DNA of 64,000 bases from Parvibaculaceae bacterium (GTDB lineage Bacteria > Pseudomonadota > Alphaproteobacteria > Parvibaculales > Parvibaculaceae), in NCBI GenBank assembly GCA_029209985.1, contig JARGNZ010000005.1, positions 83,830-147,829 on the forward strand, written 5' to 3'. Positions 46,266-55,162 of this stretch are shown piece by piece (the stretch's first letter is position 1; every line of letters begins with the position of its first letter). A model generated the notes under the pieces. The model did no database searches. It was not told the origin of the DNA and saw only the letters and a list, made by a program, of their open reading frames with translations. The position numbers and the translations under genes are program-made.

Positions 46266-48074
46266 TTATCGGATGAGTTTGCCCGGGTTCATAATCCCTT
46301 TGGGGTCTAACTCCGCTTTTAATTGGCGCAATAGGTTCATACCTATTGCGCCTTTTTCTTCTTCCAACCAAGGGGCGTGATCTGTACCGACCCCGTGGTG
46401 GTGGCTAATGGTGCCGCCCTGTGCGGTGATGGCATCGGTGGCAGCCCGTTTTATTTTTTGCCACTGGGCCACGTCGTCTTCTAAGTCGCGGGGAAATAGA
46501 AACGTAAAATAGAGGCTGGCCCCATCGGGGTAGGAATGACTGAGGTGGCTCATGCAAATGCCTTTGCGGCTTGTGCGGCTTGTGCGGCTTGCTGCATTCT
46601 TTGGGTTATCTGAGGGCGCAGATGGATTTTCTGATTGCTCTGGGCTGTCTGCTGAAATTGCTTCCAGAATGGCGGTGCGGACTTTGGCTTGCAGCTCTAA
46701 CAGGTTGGGCCAAGACGCTGCCGTTTCTAGTGTGTCCACGCCAATGCCACGATCCAACATAGGGTCACGGGCAAAGGGGCTATCAAAACGGCTATGATAC
46801 CACTTTTTGCCGGGGCCAGTTCCAAGGCTTAGGGCACCGGCTTTGCTGCACAGGGCGCTGGTTTGGGCGCGCGCCCATGCGACAGTGGAGGGATCACCTT
46901 CTAAGCCGATTAGCAAGAGGCAGGGCGTGTTCCCCATGCGTTTCCAGCGCAGATAGAGTTTTTGCAACGCGGCCTTAAAGCCAGAGGCGACGCCAGCGGA
47001 GAAGGCTTGAAAATATCCTGTTTCATCTGGATCAGATAGGCGCAGCATGGCAATGGGAATGTCTGCATGGTTTATTTGTCGGGCCAAGGCAAGGCCGGTT
47101 TCGAAATCTGGCAGTAAGTATCCGCGATAGTCCTTAGCTTTGGGGATTTCGTGTATTTTGACCGTTGCCTCGCACATAATTCCTAGGGTGCCTTCTGAGC
47201 CGCAGAGGAGTTGGGCGAGGTTTGGCCCGGCAGCAGAGGCGGGAAATGCTTCTGTATCCCATGTGCCTTGCGGGGTTGCCAATTTAGCTCCGACAAACCA
47301 TTTGCCCGCTTTGCCATATCGATTGGACTGTTGGCCTGCGCCGCTTGCTGCAATCCAGCCGCCCAAAGTTGAGAATTGAAAACTCTGGGGGAAGTGGCTC
47401 AGGGTGACCCCCTGTTTGGCGAGTTGGTGTTCTAAGTCAGGTCCATAGATGCCTGTCTCAATGGTGGCGGTCATTGCGTGCTTATCGATTTTGAGCACGT
47501 TGTTCATAGCGCTCATGTCAACCGTGATGACGGGGCCGCCGACTGACTTTGCATGGGCGTTTATGCCGCCCACAACACTGGAACCGCCCCCAAAGGGGAC
47601 GACAGCGATGTTGCGTTCTGCGCAGAGAGCCAAAATCCGTTCGACTTGGGATGAGGATTGAGGGTAGACGACGGCATCTGGAGCGAGGCTGAGCTTACCT
47701 GCCCGCAGGTGGAGAAGGTCATGATAAGATTGCCCGCGTGCGTGGAACGCCCGTTCAAAGTCGGAGACATGTACGTTGTCTGCCCCGACAATTTCTTCTA
47801 GGCCATGCTTAGCTGCGGCAGGCAGTTGGTTGAGGGGCAAGACGCAATCCGCCAGTTTTTTGGCCGGTGTTGCGGGGAGGGTTTCAATGCCTAAAACGTC
47901 GCGTAGGAGGCTCCATTGAGGGGCACCATCGGGCAAGGGGTTTGGATGGCTTGTGGTTCCCCATCCATTCCATTTTAGCTGGAGCCGGTCGAGTGCAGAG
48001 CTGTTACCGGTATTGCGAGCAGACGGTGTTGTGTTGGCGTCAACTGTTGAGCTTTTAGATGAGGACCGTTTCAT
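46266..48074 (-). CDS. FAD-binding oxidase, alkylglycerone-phosphate synthase-like
   Basis: This 602-residue flavoprotein has a PCMH FAD domain (APDAVVYPQSSSQVERILAL, VVPFGGGSSVVGG, GGWIAASGAGQQSNRYG) and the C-terminal histidine run in GGTISHHHGVGTDHAPWL, which matches alkyl-DHAP synthase. AGPS swaps the acyl group of acyl-DHAP for a fatty alcohol in ether-lipid synthesis; bacterial relatives may do this or oxidise hydroxyacids. The glpD gene upstream handles glycerol 3-phosphate/DHAP, which supports a link. A linker of about 40 residues contains an SRT repeat coded by a 9-base tandem repeat. Confidence 0.85.
   Translation of the reverse strand: MKRSSSKSSTVDANTTPSARNTGNSSALDRLQLKWNGWGTTSHPNPLPDGAPQWSLLRDVLGIETLPATPAKKLADCVLPLNQLPAAAKHGLEEIVGADNVHVSDFERAFHARGQSYHDLLHLRAGKLSLAPDAVVYPQSSSQVERILALCAERNIAVVPFGGGSSVVGGINAHAKSVGGPVITVDMSAMNNVLKIDKHAMTATIETGIYGPDLEHQLAKQGVTLSHFPQSFQFSTLGGWIAASGAGQQSNRYGKAGKWFVGAKLATPQGTWDTEAFPASAAGPNLAQLLCGSEGTLGIMCEATVKIHEIPKAKDYRGYLLPDFETGLALARQINHADIPIAMLRLSDPDETGYFQAFSAGVASGFKAALQKLYLRWKRMGNTPCLLLIGLEGDPSTVAWARAQTSALCSKAGALSLGTGPGKKWYHSRFDSPFARDPMLDRGIGVDTLETAASWPNLLELQAKVRTAILEAISADSPEQSENPSAPSDNPKNAASRTSRTSRKGICMSHLSHSYPDGASLYFTFLFPRDLEDDVAQWQKIKRAATDAITAQGGTISHHHGVGTDHAPWLEEEKGAIGMNLLRQLKAELDPKGIMNPGKLIR
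46566..46591. repeat. 9-bp tandem repeat inside the AGPS-like gene
   Basis: GCGGCTTGT occurs nearly three times in a row, in frame, coding Ser-Arg-Thr repeats in a low-complexity linker. In-frame units mean slippage would change linker length without a frameshift. Confidence 0.85.
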
Positions 48075-48160
48075 GTAGATCTCCGCGTCATACCGATTTG
48101 GTGCAGTGTACGCGGGATTGACTGAGAACCGAACTGCTCTCTTTAGAAAAACCTCAAATG

Positions 48161-49813
48161 TTAGTCGGCAATGGTTTCAAGGCGGCGTTCCACAGCTTCA
48201 ATTTGAATGGCCCGCTCTGCATTGTCCCAGTCCAGTTCTTCTGCCATGAGGTCTGCTGCTTTTTGCAGGAGTTCCGTTCCCGGATGGCCAAGGGTGGCGA
48301 TGCCTGAACGACGGAAAAGCATATCTGACAGAGTGATTGCCATTTCATTGCGGACACAGTGAAGAACCTGTGCGCCGATGTCTTTGCGGGTTTCGCTTAA
48401 CGGTTCTAAGAGGGAAGAGGGGGCGCCATCGCCCTGCGCTAAAACGTCTTCCAAACGAGCCCCATGAAACCGGGCAAGGTTTTCAATGATCGCGGGTTCC
48501 ATCTCCGGGTGGCGTTGTTGTGCGTTTTGTAGAAACTCACGGAAAATCTCCACTCCGCCACCGTAAAGCGGGGTTGTGGCGGTGGTGCTTGCGGGTGCGT
48601 CGCGGCCCAGTTTTTCAAACGCCATGGCAACAACTTGTTCAGCCAAATGGCGGGAGGTGGTCCATTTGCCACCGAGGGCCGATATGAAGCCTTCGATGCC
48701 ATCAAGCTTGGCATGATCTGCGACTTCGGCGGCCCGGCTGACGTTGTAGCTTTCGGTTTCTTCACCGTCATTAGGGTTTGTGTCTACTAAAGGTCGCAAC
48801 CCTGCATACTGATGCACAACATCTTCACGGGTTAGGTTCAAACCGGGCAGGCCATCGTTGACGACTTCGAGAAAGGAGGTGATGTCTGTTTCGCTGACAC
48901 CGAGGGCGTCTGGATTGCCTTTGAAGACGCTATCTGTGGTGCCAAAAATTGTGTGGCCGCGCCAAGGAATAACGAAAAAATGGCCGCCGATGGCAGACTG
49001 AATAGCCAGTGCGGTTTTGCCCGATAATTCGCGGGTGATGATGTGAATGCCTTTGGAACGGATGAGGCCGCGTGAGGGAGTGTCATCAGCAAGGCCCATG
49101 ACCTTATCGGCCCAAGGCCCGGAGGCGTTGATGACCAAACGTGCCCGAATGTTGTGGCTTTTGCCTGTCAGGCGGTCTTCCACCACAACGCCTTCTACGA
49201 TGTCATCATGGCGGATGAAGTCTGTTACTTTGGCGTAATTGGCGGCCTGCGCCCCTTTGTCGGTGGCCCCTAAAATAAATTCAAGGCAGAGGCGCTCAGG
49301 AGCAAACATTTGGCAGTCGTAATAGATTTTTGCGCCTGTTAGTCCCTCTTTTTTGAGCGACGGCATGATGTCCAGAGCTTCTTGGCGGCTGAGGCTTTTG
49401 TAACCGGGGAGCTTTTTATCGTCGTCATTGAGCCAGTTGCGATCAAAGCTAAGAAGGTCATAAAAGGTCAGACCTACAGAGAGCACAAGACCAGATTGCA
49501 TGCCTTTGCCGTAGGTGGGAATGAGGAAGGGCAGTGGGTCGACCATATGGGGGGCGATGGTTTCCCAGATGCGGCGCTCTTTTAGGGATTCTCGGACAAG
49601 GCCCAGTTCTCCGTTGACTAAATAGCGCAATCCCCCGTGGATAAGCTTTGAGGAGCCAGCGGTGGTGGCATGGGCAAAGTCATCTTTTTCCAGCAAGGCC
49701 ACTTTGAGGCCGCGTAATGTTGCGTCCCATGCGATGGACGCACCAGAAATGCCGCCACCAATGATGACGAGGTCGAAGGTTTCTTGTGCCATATGCGGCA
49801 AATCGCGTTTCAT
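48161..49813 (-). CDS. glpD: Glycerol-3-phosphate dehydrogenase
   Basis: This 550-residue FAD enzyme oxidises sn-glycerol 3-phosphate to dihydroxyacetone phosphate and reduces quinone at the inner membrane. It has FDLVIIGGGISGASIAWDATLRGL for FAD, HATTAGSSKLIHGGLRYL, VINASGPWADKVM, and FVIPWRGHTIFGTTDS, all GlpD landmarks, and a C-terminal cap domain. ATG 49813 is preferred over the in-frame ATG at 49792. It lies upstream of the AGPS-like gene on the same strand, so the two may share a transcript. Confidence 0.95.
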   Translation of the reverse strand: MKRDLPHMAQETFDLVIIGGGISGASIAWDATLRGLKVALLEKDDFAHATTAGSSKLIHGGLRYLVNGELGLVRESLKERRIWETIAPHMVDPLPFLIPTYGKGMQSGLVLSVGLTFYDLLSFDRNWLNDDDKKLPGYKSLSRQEALDIMPSLKKEGLTGAKIYYDCQMFAPERLCLEFILGATDKGAQAANYAKVTDFIRHDDIVEGVVVEDRLTGKSHNIRARLVINASGPWADKVMGLADDTPSRGLIRSKGIHIITRELSGKTALAIQSAIGGHFFVIPWRGHTIFGTTDSVFKGNPDALGVSETDITSFLEVVNDGLPGLNLTREDVVHQYAGLRPLVDTNPNDGEETESYNVSRAAEVADHAKLDGIEGFISALGGKWTTSRHLAEQVVAMAFEKLGRDAPASTTATTPLYGGGVEIFREFLQNAQQRHPEMEPAIIENLARFHGARLEDVLAQGDGAPSSLLEPLSETRKDIGAQVLHCVRNEMAITLSDMLFRRSGIATLGHPGTELLQKAADLMAEELDWDNAERAIQIEAVERRLETIAD

Positions 49814-49945
49814 GAGGTGTCTCTTAAAAAGGGGCTGGAAGGCGCGGCGCTACCATCTTGCGCGGGGGCATGCTTGTCAATACACGCTTTAGTCGGATTG
49901 GCTTTGCGCGTTTTAGCTTGGTACATTGAGGGAGCGTAGATGCAA

Positions 49946-49980
49946 GAAAGGACCGGGTGCGAGGAACAACCGATCCTTTC
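49946..49980 (-). terminator. Hairpin terminator after the Cache-protein gene
   Basis: GAAAGGACCGG pairs with CCGATCCTTTC with one mismatch around a 13-base loop, 55 bases past the stop of the minus-strand Cache-protein gene; a short TTTCTT follows on that strand. Confidence 0.5.
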
Positions 49981-50034
49981 TGTTCCGCAGAGCACGAAAG
50001 CAATGCGAAATGTGTAGCAGGAGGGGGGGAACTG

Positions 50035-50652
50035 CTACGAAGCTAGTTTCCCAAGATTGAAGCCAAAGGTAATCGTCCCAATGGTGTCACCTGTATCAGG
50101 GTCTTTGATGGGAAGGCTGGCTTGCACTTGGATGGCACCGGTCGAGGAGTCGTAATCGATATCACTGATGTCATAGGGGGTGCCCTTGTCAACTTCGGCA
50201 TCGTGGTAATAAGGATAAAGCCATTTATCTTCATCCCCTTGCCAGAAGTCCGAGGTTGGCGTGGATTGCGCGACATTGAGGCCGCGATTGTCGACAACAA
50301 AGACTTCGGTGATGCCTAGGTGGCTGGCCACTTGGAGGCCTTTTAAGAAGGCAGCCGCTTTGTTGTGGAGGCGGGCGGCCAAGGCTTTGTTCTCTTCCTC
50401 TGACTTGGCGTCGCGCCATGTGTTGTCGAGGGAAACAACGTGCTCAAAGGAGAGAGAGGCATGCTCTTCATTCTGTTTACGAACGGCTTCTATGACCAAA
50501 GGGTGGCTGGCCCACTCGCTCAATTCACCTTTTGCATAAGCATCGATTTTTTTGAGCTGCTCTTCCATCGCCCACGCATTTGCGCTGATGAGAGAAAAGA
50601 CAGTCGTGCATGCTACGACGCTTAACTTTAGAAATGTACTCTTCCGAAACAT
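50035..50652 (-). CDS. Exported single-Cache-like sensor-domain protein
   Basis: This 205-residue protein has a clear signal peptide (residues 1-28, ending NAWAMEE) and no later membrane helix, so it should be free in the periplasm. The mature part is one Cache-like domain: a long helix (LKKIDAYAKGELSEWASHPLVIEAV), then TEVFVVDNRGLNVAQS and SLPIKDPDTGDTIGTITFGFN. Such domains usually sit in chemoreceptors or histidine kinases; standing alone it may bind a ligand and present it to a receptor. AAAGGG precedes ATG 50652. Confidence 0.75.
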   Translation of the reverse strand: MFRKSTFLKLSVVACTTVFSLISANAWAMEEQLKKIDAYAKGELSEWASHPLVIEAVRKQNEEHASLSFEHVVSLDNTWRDAKSEEENKALAARLHNKAAAFLKGLQVASHLGITEVFVVDNRGLNVAQSTPTSDFWQGDEDKWLYPYYHDAEVDKGTPYDISDIDYDSSTGAIQVQASLPIKDPDTGDTIGTITFGFNLGKLAS

Positions 50653-50892
50653 GATCTCGCCCTTTGTGTGCGTCTCCCCCGTATCTCTCTTGAGATTCTG
50701 CGAGACGTTTAGATTACGCATTACATGGTTCATTGCTGAACGTGCATTGACGTTAGGGGAGAGGGCTTATGAAAAGTCTTAATGTCTCTTCATTCGGCGC
50801 TGAAAACAAAGATCATCATTTCTGCTGGGTTTCGGAGATAGTTCACAATTGATGCAAATTATCTCCGAAACTTTATTTTTGGCCGATTACAG

Positions 50893-51576
50893 CTATTTTT
50901 TGAGATTTTTCTGATCTAACCGCCAACGCAGGTGGCTGATGCGGTCTTGACCGAAAAAAGGCTCGTTTTCGTAGGCCATAAGGGGAACACCCCAATGCCC
51001 AGCCGCTTTTTGGGCGGCTTCATTGCTTGTAATGGCTGCTGCATAATGATCGGCCTTGTCGATGATGAGCTGGTCCAACTCGGCGAGGTCTAATCCTGCG
51101 CGGGCTGTTGCTTGGGCAATGTGCTCACCTTCATGCCAGTTTTTAACGCCGCCAAAAGTCAATTTTCCAATTTCGCTGATGAAGGGCAGGGCTTGGCCTT
51201 TTTCTCCTGCGGCGACACCGAGGCGGGTCAGACGGTGAATGTAGGGTTGCTCTTCGGGCACAACACCGGAAGCGAGATCCATGACGATGGGATCAGGGCT
51301 TGGCCATGCGTAGTCCATGCCTTCCATTTGCGCGACGCGGACAGTGTCTTTGAGCAAATAGGGGGGCCACAGCGGGTTCACTTCTTTGAAAAAGTCTTTG
51401 ATCCGCACAGCAATTGGATAGACCGGACGCACGTTGACGGTGACGTCGTAATCTTTTTCCAATTGCACAATACGCGGGGTAATCAAATAGGAATAAGGAG
51501 ACCTGAAGGAGAAAAAGAGATCCACTATTTTACTTGGTGCTGCTTGATTGGGGGTCGCTTGGGGAGAGTTGGTCAT
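50893..51576 (-). CDS. DsbA-family / 2-hydroxychromene-2-carboxylate isomerase-like protein
   Basis: This 227-residue protein has the thioredoxin-fold opening VDLFFSFRSPYSYLITPRI with serine instead of a CxxC (SFRSPYSY), the mark of HCCA isomerases and kappa-class GSTs, and C-terminal HWGVPLMAYENEPFFGQDRISHLRW. HCCA isomerases act in naphthalene and related aromatic breakdown, but many relatives have other substrates. The open frame runs to 51939; ATG 51576 fits homologues. It is divergent from the tandem hydrolases. Confidence 0.85.
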   Translation of the reverse strand: MTNSPQATPNQAAPSKIVDLFFSFRSPYSYLITPRIVQLEKDYDVTVNVRPVYPIAVRIKDFFKEVNPLWPPYLLKDTVRVAQMEGMDYAWPSPDPIVMDLASGVVPEEQPYIHRLTRLGVAAGEKGQALPFISEIGKLTFGGVKNWHEGEHIAQATARAGLDLAELDQLIIDKADHYAAAITSNEAAQKAAGHWGVPLMAYENEPFFGQDRISHLRWRLDQKNLKK

Positions 51577-51796
51577 GACGCTACTTTCTAATGAGGCGCT
51601 TGGAGCGCTTTTGGGCGGTGTGATTTTAATGCTTATAATTAAATCAGTGTTTCTTGTCTCAGGCAAACCAAACTGGTGGCAGGCCCAAACTCTAGTTCCC
51701 CGCATAAGGATACTTTGCGAAATATGCAACGCTGCTGCTAGTCTCTGTGACACCGTAATTTGATGAGGCGCCGATTGGCGTGAATGGGAGAGAAAC

Positions 51797-52699
51797 ATGA
51801 CGCAGATCGAAGCGAATGGCATCAGTTTAGAATATGAGACTTTTGGGCCAGCGAGTGGCGAGCCTTTGTTGTTGGTGATGGGACTTGGGGCGCAGTTGAC
51901 GCTTTGGGCCGAACCCTTTTGCCAACAATTGGTGGACAAAGGTTTTTACGTCATCCGTTTTGATAATCGTGATGTTGGGCTTTCCAGCAAATTTGGCCAC
52001 AAGGGCCTGCCGGACCTGATGAAAATCTTGGAGGCTTCTTTGACGGAGCAAAAGCCTGAGATGGTCTATGAGTTGAAAGACATGGCAGATGATGCGGTGG
52101 CGCTTTTAGATGCGCTTAACATTCCAGCCGCACATATTGTGGGGGCCTCCATGGGCGGGATGATTGTGCAGCACATGGCTTTTGGGCATTCAGAGAAAGT
52201 CAAAAGCCTTACGTCTATTATGTCGACGACCGGTTATGCGGGTTTAAGCCCAGCGGCACCAGATGCGATGGCCGTGCTTATGAGCCCTGCACCAGATGCG
52301 AGTGATGTGGACGCTGTGGTTGCGCGTGGTATTCAGGCGCAGACAACCATTGCGGGGCCAGTGTATGCGAAGGCGCCAGAGGATTTAGAGAAAGACGTCT
52401 TGCGCGACTTCCACCGCAGTTATTACCCGGAAGGCGTGCTGCGCCAGATGGCGGCTGTTGTAGGGGATGGCGATCGGCGCGCGCGGTTGGCGGGTGTTAA
52501 GTGCCCTAGTTTGGTTATTCACGGGGACATTGATCCTTTGGTACCTGTGGATGGTGGACGTGATACAGCGGCTCATATTACGGGTGCGGAGTATCTTGAG
52601 TTTGAGGGCATGGGCCATTCTGTGCCTGAAGCGCTTTACGAGCAAATTGTCTCGGCTATTGCCACCAATACTGCGCGTGTTGCGCAAGCAGCTGAGTAG
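51797..52699 (+). CDS. Alpha/beta hydrolase, first tandem copy
   Basis: This 300-residue hydrolase has MGLGAQLTLW as oxyanion region, FDNRDVGLSSKF, the nucleophile elbow VGASMGGMI (Ser), the acid in VIHGDIDPLVPV and the histidine in GMGHSVPEA. The layout resembles RdmC-type methylesterases. It is about the same length as the next gene, which it precedes by 8 bases, and shares all blocks, so the two are tandem paralogues. Substrate unknown. GGGAGAG lies before the ATG. Confidence 0.9.
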   Translation: MTQIEANGISLEYETFGPASGEPLLLVMGLGAQLTLWAEPFCQQLVDKGFYVIRFDNRDVGLSSKFGHKGLPDLMKILEASLTEQKPEMVYELKDMADDAVALLDALNIPAAHIVGASMGGMIVQHMAFGHSEKVKSLTSIMSTTGYAGLSPAAPDAMAVLMSPAPDASDVDAVVARGIQAQTTIAGPVYAKAPEDLEKDVLRDFHRSYYPEGVLRQMAAVVGDGDRRARLAGVKCPSLVIHGDIDPLVPVDGGRDTAAHITGAEYLEFEGMGHSVPEALYEQIVSAIATNTARVAQAAE

Positions 52700-52707
52700 G
52701 GGGTTTT

Positions 52708-53607
52708 ATGCAAGTAGATGCACGCGGTATCGCGATTGAAGTTGAACGCTATGGGAACCCTAGCCATCCAGCTTTTTTGTTTGTGAATGGATATACGTCC
52801 CAGCTCATTACATGGCCTAAGCTTTTGATCGATGGCTTGGTCACGGCGGGCTTTCAAGTGGTGGCCTATGACAACCGAGATGTTGGTTTGTCGCAGAAGT
52901 TTCCTGAAGGGGGACAGCCGGTCGCTAAAGATGTGTTTAAGCAGGTGCTTGCGGGCGAGACACCCGATATTCCCTATACATTGTCCGACATGGCAGGGGA
53001 CGGCATTGCGGTGTTAGACGCCCTTGGCATAGAGCAAGCGCATGTGTTCGGCATTTCTATGGGAGGCATGTTGGTGCAAACCATGGCGATTGAGCACAGT
53101 GACAGGGTGTTGTCGATGACCTCTGTGATGTCGACCACGGGCAATCCAGATGTACCTCCTGCAACGCAGGCAGCCCAAAAGGCATTGATGGTGGTGGCCA
53201 AGAGTGATGCGTTGGAAGACGTGTTGGAGGTTGGCGTGCCGGGACGACGGGCCTATGAAAGTCCCGCGTGGCCCAAAACCGATGATGAATTACGCGCTTT
53301 AATCACTGCTTCTTATGAACGCAGTTTTTATCCTGAGGGCAACGCGCGTCAGTATGCTGCGATTGTGGGAGATGGAAGCCGGGTGGCGCGCTTGAACAAG
53401 GTGACTGTGCCGTCGTTGGTGATCCATGGGCGTGATGATGCTTTGGTACGCGTTGAAGGGGGCATCGATACGGCAAAAAGTATTCCGGGTGCCAAACTCG
53501 AAATTATTGAGGGGATGGGACATGATTTGCCCGATGGTGTTTGCCCCAAAATCCTTGAGCTGATTGTGGCCCATGCACGCGGTGCTTTAGCGGTGGCCGC
53601 TGACTAA
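52708..53607 (+). CDS. Alpha/beta hydrolase, second tandem copy
   Basis: This 299-residue paralogue of the upstream gene shares YDNRDVGLSQKF, the elbow FGISMGGMLVQTMA, the block SMTSVMSTTGNPDVPPATQAA, VIHGRDDALVRVEGG and GMGHDLPDGV. The nucleophile, acid and histidine are all kept, so both copies should be active and probably differ in substrate. The pair is co-transcribed and ends at a strong terminator. Confidence 0.9.
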   Translation: MQVDARGIAIEVERYGNPSHPAFLFVNGYTSQLITWPKLLIDGLVTAGFQVVAYDNRDVGLSQKFPEGGQPVAKDVFKQVLAGETPDIPYTLSDMAGDGIAVLDALGIEQAHVFGISMGGMLVQTMAIEHSDRVLSMTSVMSTTGNPDVPPATQAAQKALMVVAKSDALEDVLEVGVPGRRAYESPAWPKTDDELRALITASYERSFYPEGNARQYAAIVGDGSRVARLNKVTVPSLVIHGRDDALVRVEGGIDTAKSIPGAKLEIIEGMGHDLPDGVCPKILELIVAHARGALAVAAD

Positions 53608-53630
53608 TTTGGCTATGAATGAGGTCACAA

Positions 53631-53660
53631 AAAAGGCGGGTCCCGAGGGGCCCGCCTTTT
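53631..53660. terminator. Bidirectional terminator after tandem hydrolases
   Basis: AAAAGGCGGG pairs with CCCGCCTTTT; the inner TCCC/GGGG can extend the stem. It lies between the hydrolase stop and the convergent SDR stop. Confidence 0.85.
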
Positions 53661-53681
53661 GCGTTTACTGATCAAGGGGCG

Positions 53682-54461
53682 TTAAAGCACGCCGCCCAGT
53701 TGGCTGCTGCCGCCGTCGCATGGAATACATACGCCGGTTGTGTAGGCAGAGGCACGGGAGGCAAGGAAGAGGGCCACACCCGCGATGTCTTCTGGTTCGC
53801 CGATCCGGCTCATTGGGTTCGCGGCTTTAATTTCGTCGCCCATGGTGGCCAAGGTGGCGGCCATCATGTTGCTTGGGAAAGGACCCGGGGCAATGGAGTT
53901 GACCAAAATGTTTTCTGAAACCAAACGGCTGGCCAAGTGACGGGTCAACATCACCATGCCGGCTTTTGAGGTGGAGTAAGAATATGTTTCCAAGGAGGGT
54001 GGGTTCAAGCCGTTAATGGAGGCAATGTTGATGATGCGTGCTTTGGCTTCTGGCGTTGCAGAGGCGCGCAATAGGGGGAGCAACTTTTGGGTCAGAAAGA
54101 AAGGACCCTTTACGTTGATGTCCATTACTTTATCCCAGCCTTGCTCGGAGAACGTATCGATTGGTTCGCCCCAGCTTGCGCCTGCATTGTTGACGAGGAT
54201 GTCGAGTTTTTCTTCGCGGTCGGAAATTTCTTTTGCGAAGCCCTCAACGCCTTCCAATGTCGACAAGTCGTATGGCAAGGAAATGCAGGTGCCAAATTCT
54301 GACAAGCGTTCGGCTGTTGCGTTGCAGGGATCTGCTTTACGGGCGGTGATGTAAACTTTTGCCCCGTTTTGCACGTAGCCAGATGCGATCATCTCGCCGA
54401 TCCCGCGTGAGCCACCGGTGATGACGGCAACTTTACCCTTAATGTCGAACAAATTATTCAT
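53682..54461 (-). CDS. Short-chain dehydrogenase/reductase
   Basis: This 259-residue SDR has TGGSRGIGEMIA for cofactor, ILVNNAGASWGEP, IINIASINGL with the catalytic serine and the YSTSKAGMVMLT tetrad segment. Basic residues after strand 2 (TARKAD) suggest NADP(H). It is related to FabG-like and RhlG-like reductases; the substrate is open. It stands between the tandem hydrolases and a GNAT gene. Confidence 0.92.
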   Translation of the reverse strand: MNNLFDIKGKVAVITGGSRGIGEMIASGYVQNGAKVYITARKADPCNATAERLSEFGTCISLPYDLSTLEGVEGFAKEISDREEKLDILVNNAGASWGEPIDTFSEQGWDKVMDINVKGPFFLTQKLLPLLRASATPEAKARIINIASINGLNPPSLETYSYSTSKAGMVMLTRHLASRLVSENILVNSIAPGPFPSNMMAATLATMGDEIKAANPMSRIGEPEDIAGVALFLASRASAYTTGVCIPCDGGSSQLGGVL

Positions 54462-54603
54462 GTGAAATTCCTTAAGGCGTTGATCCCGCTGGCGTCATTT
54501 CGGCCAGGGACATATTTTGTGTTTTGGTGGGGCGGACCCTATCACGCGGAAGAGGGCTTAGCCAAATGAGATTGTCGTCTTGGTTTGGGGCTGTTTATGT
54601 CTG

Positions 54604-55077
54604 TTAATCTAGGATGAGTGACATGAGATTGTGGCCAGTGGGCGCAAAACCAAGCTTTTTATACAAGGCTTGAGCACGTAGATTTTCGTCTGTTACTTCA
54701 AGGTGTGCGCTGGCCAGACCAAGCTTGCGTGTGTGTTCAATAATTGTGTTGAGCAGAAAGGTGCCATTGCCGCCGCGTGCTTCTTCTTTCAAGAATAATT
54801 CATCGATGAAGCCATCTTTGCCGCCGTAGTACAGGCTGAACCCAAAGGTGATGACAAAGTAACCGACAACCACACTGTCTTTTTCGATGATCCGCGCAAA
54901 CACACCCTCTGGGTTGTGCACCAGTTGGTCTAATGCGGGGCCGTGGAGGTCAGGCTTGAAAGTGAGGCCGTCAAATGCGTAATAGCTTCGCACCAATTCT
55001 TCCATCACCTCGCGATCGTTGAGTGTGATGGAACGAAAGCTCAGAGGCGGGGTGTTTTGATGGTTTTGATCTGTCAT
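54604..55077 (-). CDS. GNAT-family N-acetyltransferase
   Basis: This 157-residue protein has the GNAT core: FRSITLNDREVMEELV, VGYFVITFGFSLYYGGKDGFIDELFLKEEARGGNGTFLLNTII (a degenerate acetyl-CoA loop, RGGNGT) and ENLRAQALYKKLGFAPTG. The GYFVITFG.FS.YYGGK block is typical of diamine or small-molecule acetyltransferases. Substrate unknown. Confidence 0.87.
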   Translation of the reverse strand: MTDQNHQNTPPLSFRSITLNDREVMEELVRSYYAFDGLTFKPDLHGPALDQLVHNPEGVFARIIEKDSVVVGYFVITFGFSLYYGGKDGFIDELFLKEEARGGNGTFLLNTIIEHTRKLGLASAHLEVTDENLRAQALYKKLGFAPTGHNLMSLILD

Positions 55078-55107
55078 GCCTAAACTCTACCCATACGCAG
55101 GCAAAAG

Positions 55108-55140
55108 AAAACCCCGAAAGCGTGAAGCTGTCGGGGTTTT
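55108..55140 (-). terminator. Terminator after acyl-CoA dehydrogenase
   Basis: AAAACCCCGA pairs with TCGGGGTTTT around a 13-base loop, 22 bases past the stop, with TTTTCTTTT following on the minus strand. Confidence 0.85.
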
Positions 55141-55162
55141 CAAAGTTATGATGTGGAAGTGA

